NCBI RefSeq assembly: GCF_963678635.1
Contig: NC_087064.1
Span: 1,645,688-1,673,925, forward strand
DNA from: Symsagittifera roscoffensis
Taxonomy: Eukaryota > Xenacoelomorpha > Acoela > Convolutidae
Direction of reading: 5' to 3'
Length of the DNA stretch: 28,238 nt
Part shown: positions 25,881 through 28,238 of the stretch, piece after piece
How positions within the stretch are numbered: the stretch's first letter is position 1
Layout of the letters: the number at the start of each line of letters is the position of its first letter
Made by a program: the position numbers and the translations under genes
Notes under the pieces: generated by a model
The model's database searches: none
Told to the model about the DNA's origin: nothing
What the model saw: the letters and a program-made list of their open reading frames with translations, nothing else

Positions 25881-28238
25881 AGTTCGTGACAGTGCTTGAC
25901 ATGTGCACTCTTCGCCTCCTCTACACCAACGTACCACACCTCAAAGTCCTCACTACTATCGCCCTAAAACAACATCAGTTAGTTCGTAACAGTGGTTCAC
26001 ATGTGCACTCTTCGCCTCATCTACATCAATGTACCACACCTCAAAGTCCTCACTACTATCGCCCTAAAACACTATCAGTTAGTTCGTGACAGTGCTTGAC
26101 ATGTGCACTCTTCGCCTCCTCTACACCAATGTACCAAACCTCAAAGTCCTCACTACTCTCGCCCTAAAACAATATCAGTTAGTTCGCGACAGTGCTTCAC
26201 ATGTGCACTCTTCGCCTCCTCTACACCAATGTACCACACCTCAAAGTCCTCACTACTCTCGCCCTAAAACAATATCAGTTAGTTCGTGACAGTGCTTCAC
26301 ATGTGCACTCTTCGCCTCCTCTACACCAATGTACCACACCTCAAAGTCCTCACTAATCTCGCCCTAAAACAATATCAGTTAGTTCGTGACAGTGCTTCAC
26401 ATGTGCACTCTTCGCCTCCTCTACACCAATGTACCACACCTCAAAGTCCTGACTACTCTCGCCCTAAAACACTATCAGTTAGTTCGTGACAGTGCTTGAC
26501 ATGTGCACTCTTCGCCTCCTCTACACCAATGTACCACACCTCAAAGTCCTGACTACTCTCGCCCTAAAACACTATCAGTTAGTTCGTGACAGTGCTTGAC
26601 ATGTGCACTCTTCGCCTCCTCTACACCAACGTACCACACCTCAAAGTCCTCACTACTATCGCCCTAAAACAACATCAGTTAGTTCGTGACAGTGGTTCAC
26701 ATGTGCACTCTTCGCCTCATCTACATCAATGTATCACACCTCAAAGTCCTCACTACTCTCGCCCTAAAAGAATATCAGTTAGTTCGTGACATTGCTTCAC
26801 ATGTGCACTCTTCGCCTCCTCTACACCAATGTACCACACCTCAAAGTCCTCACTACTCTCGCCCTAAAAGAATATCAGTTAGTTCGTGACATTGCTTCAC
26901 ATGTGCACTCTTCGCCTCCTCTACACCAATGTACCACACCTCAAAGTCCTCACTACTCTCGCCCTAAAACAATATCAGTTAGTTCGTGACAGTGCTTCAC
27001 ATGTGCACTCTTCGCCTCCTCTACACCAATGTACCACACCTCAAAGTCCTCACTACTCTCGCCCTAAAACAATATCAGTTAGTTCGTGACAGTGCTTCAC
27101 ATGTGCACTCTTCGCCTCCTCTACACCAATGTACCACACCTCAAAGTCCTCACTATTCTCGCCCTGAAACAATATCAGTTAGTTCGTGACAGTGCTTCAC
27201 ATGTGCACTCTTCGCCTCCTCTACACCAATGTACCACACCTCAAAGTCCTCACTACTCTCGCCCTAAAACAATATCAGTTAGTTCGTGACAGTGCTTCAC
27301 ATGTGCACTCTTCGCCTCCTCTACACCAATGTACCACACCTCAAAGTCCTCACTACTCTCGCCCTGAAACAATATCAGTTAGTTCGTGACAGTGCTTCAC
27401 ATGTGCACTCTTCGCCTCCTCTACACCAATATACCACACCTCAAAGTCCTCACTACTCTCGCCCTGAAACAATATCAGTTAGTTCGTGACAGTGCTTCAC
27501 ATGTGCACTCTTCGCCTCCTCTACACCAATGTACCACACCTCAAGATCCTCACTACTCTCGCCCTAAAACAACATCAGTTAGTTCGTGACAGTGCTTCAC
27601 ATGTGCACTCTTCGCCTCATCTACATCAATGTACCACACCTCAAAGTCCTCACTACTCTCGCCCTAAAAGAATATCAGTTAGTTCGTGACAGTGCTTCAC
27701 ATGTGCACTCTTCGCCTCCTCTACACCAATGTACCACACCTCAAAGTCCTCACTACTCTCGCCCTAAAACAATATCAGTTAGTTCGTGATAGTGCTTCAC
27801 ATGTGCACTCTTCGCCTCCTCTACACCAATGTACCACACCTCAAAGTCCTCACTACTCTCGCCCTAAAACAATATCAGTTAGTTCGTGACAGTGCTTCAC
27901 ATGTGCACTCTTCGCCTCCTCTACACCAATGTACCACACCTCAAAGTCCTCACTACTCTGGCCCGAAAACAATATCAGTTAGTTCGTGACAGTGCTTCAC
28001 ATGTGCACTCTTCGCATCCTCTACACCAATGTACCACACCTCAAAGTCCTCGCTACTCTCGCCCTAAAACAATATCAGTTAGTTCGTGACAGTGCTTCAC
28101 ATGTGCACTCTTCGCCTCATCTACACCAATGTAACACACCTCAAAGTCCTCACTGCTCTCGCCCTAAAACAATATCAGTTAGTTCGTGACAGTGCTTCAC
28201 ATGTGCACTCTTCGCCTCATCTACACCAATGTACCACA
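25881..28238. repeat. right copy of the 2.9-kb duplication (truncated by window)
   Basis: This is the second copy of 22981-25338, offset by 29 monomers, still matching at the last base of the window. The whole duplicated block may extend further. Confidence 0.9.

Larger units (their letters stand above)
16085..28238 (-). repeat. 100-bp exon-border satellite array, about 121.5 copies, running off the right edge
   Basis: Tandem repeat with a constant 100-bp period. The only length change I find is one 99-bp unit (a base missing from the A run near 17268). In minus orientation each monomer is 20 nt of intron end (ACTAACTGATATTGTTTTAG) followed by 80 nt of exon start (GGCGAGAGTAGTGAGGAC ... CACTGTCACGA). 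The terminal copy, 16085-16184, is the real exon border. Copies are mostly more than 95% alike. Recurrent variants include tcactaatctc, tgaacgtgc, gcttgac, agtggttcac, tcatctacatc and ctaaaag. Because 100 is not a multiple of 3 and each unit has stops on both strands, the many 65-91-codon plus-strand frames are only echoes of the period. The array lies in an intron and should be transcribed with the PTB pre-mRNA. Confidence 0.97.

Noticed and set aside
16187-28189. Dozens of overlapping plus-strand open frames of 65-91 codons in the array
   Set aside because: They recur every 100 or 200 bp with the satellite period, in all three frames, and end at the same stop in each unit. They are antisense to the parent exon and have no independent coding evidence.
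16085-28238. CRISPR-like array
   Set aside because: The repeats are contiguous 100-bp units without unique spacers, and the context is a eukaryotic intron.
16085-28238. Array as a tandemly repeated protein-coding exon
   Set aside because: On the gene strand, read-through from one unit to the next shifts frame (100 is not divisible by 3) and meets TAG in the next unit. No donor sites exist for splicing the units together.

Overview
The window is metazoan nuclear DNA, probably from an invertebrate with a repeat-rich, AT-rich genome. The evidence is spliced exons with GT/AG borders, an LTR retrotransposon of the Ty3/gypsy type, decayed non-autonomous repeats and a long satellite array. There is nothing bacterial or organellar, and I cannot name the species.

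Layout. 1-2395 is AT-rich intergenic sequence with a few short direct repeats and no supported gene. 2396-6003 is a cluster of hairpin-headed, roughly 0.5-kb non-autonomous repeats, three in direct order, one full unit inverted, and several fragments. 6004-7187 is non-coding and contains a G11 tract and a C16 tract in opposite orientation. A host gene lies on the minus strand, with a probable 3' exon (7188-7290), a clear exon at 15103-15718 and a clear exon at 15964-16164. The last two encode a phosphotyrosine-binding (PTB/PID) domain, so the product is probably a cytoplasmic adaptor. Its 5' part lies beyond the right edge.

The intron between the two 3'-most exons contains a 7.4-kb Ty3/gypsy element on the plus strand, antisense to the gene (7505-14926). 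Its 279-bp LTRs differ at only two positions, so the insertion is recent. Its one long gag-pro-pol frame is broken by two single-base shifts. Pol carries an unusually long segment between RNase H and integrase, with two hydrophobic stretches and three copies of a CTCF-like DNA motif.

The intron upstream of the PTB exon is filled, to the end of the window, by about 121.5 copies of a 100-bp satellite (16085-28238). The monomer is the exon's own edge: in gene orientation, the last 20 nt of the intron (branch-point-like CTAAC, short pyrimidine stretch, AG) joined to the first 80 nt of the exon. The functional exon is therefore the terminal copy of the array, and nearly every copy carries a complete 3' splice site but no 5' splice site. 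The array has 8-, 6- and 3-unit higher-order periods and a 2.9-kb internal duplication. This exon-border satellite inside a gene is the most interesting object in the window.
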